A DNA stretch of 15,896 bases, from positions 1 through 15,896 of the forward strand of contig JAJXXI010000002.1 of NCBI GenBank assembly GCA_021781185.1, given 5' to 3'. The position numbers were made by a program, and so were the translations under genes. Below, one piece after another: positions 14,041 through 15,896 of this stretch. The notes under the pieces were generated by a model. It did no database searches and was not told where the DNA came from. It worked only from the letters and a program-made list of their open reading frames with translations. Numbering within the stretch: position 1 is the stretch's first letter; each line of letters opens with the position of its first letter. The DNA comes from a bacterium (GTDB lineage: Bacteria; Verrucomicrobiota; Verrucomicrobiia; Limisphaerales; UBA11358).

Positions 14041-15584
14041 ATTTTCGCGTTAAAAAAATCATCCTCCTGCTGCTCGCCGCCGCGCTGGTGTTTGGTGCCA
14101 GCCGGATGCAGCAATTGCTGGATCAGGACCGGGATGCGCTGGGGCTGACGCGCGCGACGGCATTGAAAAATGCACCGCCAATGCTCGCCTTCACCACCGT
14201 GGCGCTGGGTGGTTTTCGCGGTTTGATCTCCAATTTCCTCTGGATCCGCGCCAACGATCTCCAGCAGGACGACAAGTTTTTCGAGGCGGCGCAGTTGGCA
14301 GACTGGATCACGGAACTGGAGCCGACCTATGCGCCGGTCTGGGTCTTTCAAGGCTGGAACATGGCCTATAACATCTCGGTGAAGTTCAAGGATTTTCCCG
14401 ACCGCTGGCGCTGGGTGGAACGGGGCATTTCCCTCCTGCGTGACGACGGCCTGCGTTACAACCCGAACAGCGTGGACATCTATCGTGAACTGGCCTGGTT
14501 TTTCCAGCACAAGATGGGGCAGAACCTCGACGACGCCAACATGTATTACAAGCAGCAGTGGGCGGATGAAATGGAGCCTTTCTTCGGTCCAAACGGCACC
14601 AACATTGACCTGATGCTGAATCCCCCGGACGCCGCCGCCCGGACCAACCTCGTGAGGTTCCGGGAGGATTTCAAAATGGACCCCGCCTTCGTTGCCAAAG
14701 TGAACGCGGAATACGGGCCGTTCGACTGGCGCCTGCCCGAGGCGCATGCGATCTACTGGGCGGCGCTCGGTCTTGAGAGGGCGGCGGAAAATCCCGGCAA
14801 AGTGAAGGCGGATGACCTCATCAAGCTGCAACGGGTCATCTACCAGTCCATGCTGCAGGCGTTCCATCATGGCCGGATCATTCTTGATCCGCTGACCCAC
14901 GTTTATTCACTGGGCCCGAACCTGGAGCTCATTCCCAACGTCAACAAGGCCTACGAGACCATGATGGCCGAGGATCCATCCATGCGCGAAAACATTGCCA
15001 CCGCACACCGGAACTTCCTGCGCGACGCCGTGTATTTCCTTTATGTGAACGACCGCATGGCCGAGGCGAGAAAATGGTTCAAGTATTTGGGCGAAAAATA
15101 TCCCAACAAGCCGATCATAGACGGCCAGCCGGATTCATTGCCGAAAAACGTGACGCTGGACGAATATGCCGTGGCCGTGGTGCAGATTGACATTGGCGAG
15201 ACATCGCAGGAACGCGTCACTTCCGCCGTCCAAGGCCTGCTGACCCGTGCTTACTACAATTTGGTGACCGGTCAGGATGACCGTTATGAGAATTATCGGC
15301 GCCTGGCCACGCTCGTTTATGAGAGCTACACCTCCAAGACGTCCAAGTTTGGGGGCGATAAGCGCATCCCCTTGCCACCGTTCAATGATCTGAACCGGGT
15401 TGTTGTGAACCAGTTGCTGAACCCGCAGCAAGGCATGCCTTTTGCCGCCCGCGCCGTGTTGCGCACACAGCTCGGCTTGCCCGCTGAATCGGCGGCTACC
15501 AACGCGCCTGCGCCGGTCACGGTCCCCAACGCCGTGGAAAATGTTTCCACCAATTCCGCCGCGACCAACCCGCCGGCGGATTGA
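14037..15584 (+). CDS. Membrane-anchored TPR-like protein of unknown function
   Basis: 515 residues, not assigned to a named family. It begins MNFRVKKII and has a single N-terminal hydrophobic segment (8-20) with no lipobox, so it is probably a signal-anchored periplasmic protein. The rest is helical and aromatic-rich. A conserved-looking stretch GFRGLISNFLWIRANDLQQDD (59-79) is followed by repeat-like helix pairs: FFEAAQLADWITELEPTYAP (81-100), WRWVERGISLLRDDGLRYNP (124-143) and ARKWFKYLGEKYPNKP (344-359), whose spacing and Trp/Tyr/Pro positions resemble TPR units. The last 35 residues are low-complexity (Ala/Asn/Pro/Thr). Its ATG overlaps the permease stop by 4 nt, so the two are translationally coupled and probably act together, perhaps as a periplasmic partner of the ABC exporter. 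Confidence 0.75.
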   Translation: MNFRVKKIILLLLAAALVFGASRMQQLLDQDRDALGLTRATALKNAPPMLAFTTVALGGFRGLISNFLWIRANDLQQDDKFFEAAQLADWITELEPTYAPVWVFQGWNMAYNISVKFKDFPDRWRWVERGISLLRDDGLRYNPNSVDIYRELAWFFQHKMGQNLDDANMYYKQQWADEMEPFFGPNGTNIDLMLNPPDAAARTNLVRFREDFKMDPAFVAKVNAEYGPFDWRLPEAHAIYWAALGLERAAENPGKVKADDLIKLQRVIYQSMLQAFHHGRIILDPLTHVYSLGPNLELIPNVNKAYETMMAEDPSMRENIATAHRNFLRDAVYFLYVNDRMAEARKWFKYLGEKYPNKPIIDGQPDSLPKNVTLDEYAVAVVQIDIGETSQERVTSAVQGLLTRAYYNLVTGQDDRYENYRRLATLVYESYTSKTSKFGGDKRIPLPPFNDLNRVVVNQLLNPQQGMPFAARAVLRTQLGLPAESAATNAPAPVTVPNAVENVSTNSAATNPPAD

Positions 15585-15687
15585 TTCCGGTGTGGCGAGG
15601 TGGTCCCGGCGAATCTCCTTCAAGCCATGCCGCCGGGTGTTTTCGCAAGATTGCTTCATGGCCAGTCTCTGCTAATCTCCGCCGACT

Positions 15688-15896
15688 GTGACCAAGAAAA
15701 ATTCCAGTGAAAAGCCGTTGCGCGTCGGCCTGATTTCCCTCGGCTGCGCCAAGAATCTTGTGGATGCCGAGATCATGCTTGGCTCGCTGCTCAAAAGCGG
15801 CGTGGAGATCACCAACGATGCCGCCCGGGCCGATGCCGTCATCGTCAACACCTGCTCCTTCATTGACTCCGCGCAGGAGGAGAGCGTGGACGCCAT
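15688..15896 (+). CDS. rimO: Ribosomal protein S12 methylthiotransferase RimO (N-terminal part, truncated by window end)
   Basis: Radical-SAM enzyme that adds a methylthio group to an aspartate of ribosomal protein S12. Only the first 69 codons are present. They hold the start of the MTTase N-terminal domain: [16 protein letters not shown] (17-32) with C20, and [18 protein letters not shown] with C56, the first two of three cysteines that bind the auxiliary [4Fe-4S] cluster. The wording [10 protein letters not shown] separates RimO from the tRNA enzyme MiaB (which has GCQMN). An in-frame TAA at 15673-15675 means the GTG at 15688 is the first available start. No Shine-Dalgarno is visible. It follows the TPR-like gene by 103 bp and is functionally unrelated to it; this gap may mark the end of the cluster, although no terminator is obvious. 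Confidence 0.93.
   Translation, partial: MTKKNSSEKPLRVGLISLGCAKNLVDAEIMLGSLLKSGVEITNDAARADAVIVNTCSFIDSAQEESVDA

Noticed and set aside
13374..14900. 508-codon open frame on the - strand across the second permease and TPR-like gene
   Set aside because: It spans the boundary of two coupled + strand genes, has no recognisable motif, and its composition looks like an antisense shadow.
15625..15660. GCCATG/CATGGC inverted repeat as a terminator after the TPR-like gene
   Set aside because: Arms are only 6 bp with a loop of more than 20 nt and no U-tract.

Overview
The window looks like chromosomal DNA from a GC-rich, Gram-negative bacterium. Verrucomicrobiota (Pedosphaera/Limisphaera-like) is my best guess. 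This rests on inference: the combination of an HflK-like protein with a seven-helix N-terminus, ABC-2 permeases paired with a large TPR-like exported protein, the near absence of Shine-Dalgarno sites, and A/T-rich intergenic inverted repeats. No marker gene here proves it, and only the first part of rimO is present.

Left part (1-4060). The 3' end of an unrecognised + strand gene (1-411) faces a - strand arsenic operon across a hairpin. The operon reads arsR (3326-2961), arsM (2957-2100), acr3 (2103-1030), arsC (924-490). It is tightly packed (3-nt gap, then an ATGA overlap). A perfect 7-bp inverted repeat lies next to the arsR start as a likely ArsR operator, and a long imperfect inverted repeat separates acr3 from arsC. 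Together the genes sense As(III), reduce As(V), export As(III) and methylate As(III). Upstream on the same strand is a cytochrome b561-type diheme membrane protein with its own candidate promoter.

Centre and right (4186-15584). Eight + strand genes run almost without gaps: an ABC-2 permease; three SPFH (HflK/HflC-type) proteins, the first with seven predicted N-terminal helices; a P1B metal-transporting ATPase with a His/Cys-rich tail in place of an HMA domain; an ABC ATPase with a Pro/Ala-rich tail; a second ABC-2 permease with a large extracytoplasmic insert; and a 515-aa membrane-anchored TPR-like protein. The ABC genes bracket the SPFH/P-type ATPase block.

The most interesting hypothesis is that the three SPFH proteins form a membrane platform dedicated to the P-type ATPase. 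Short His-rich cytoplasmic tails on both the third SPFH protein and the ATPase support this. The ABC permeases, ATPase and TPR-like protein would form a second, possibly linked, export or envelope system.

Right edge (15688-15896). A GTG-started, truncated rimO (ribosomal protein S12 methylthiotransferase) begins. No tRNA, rRNA, CRISPR array, transposase or phage gene was seen.
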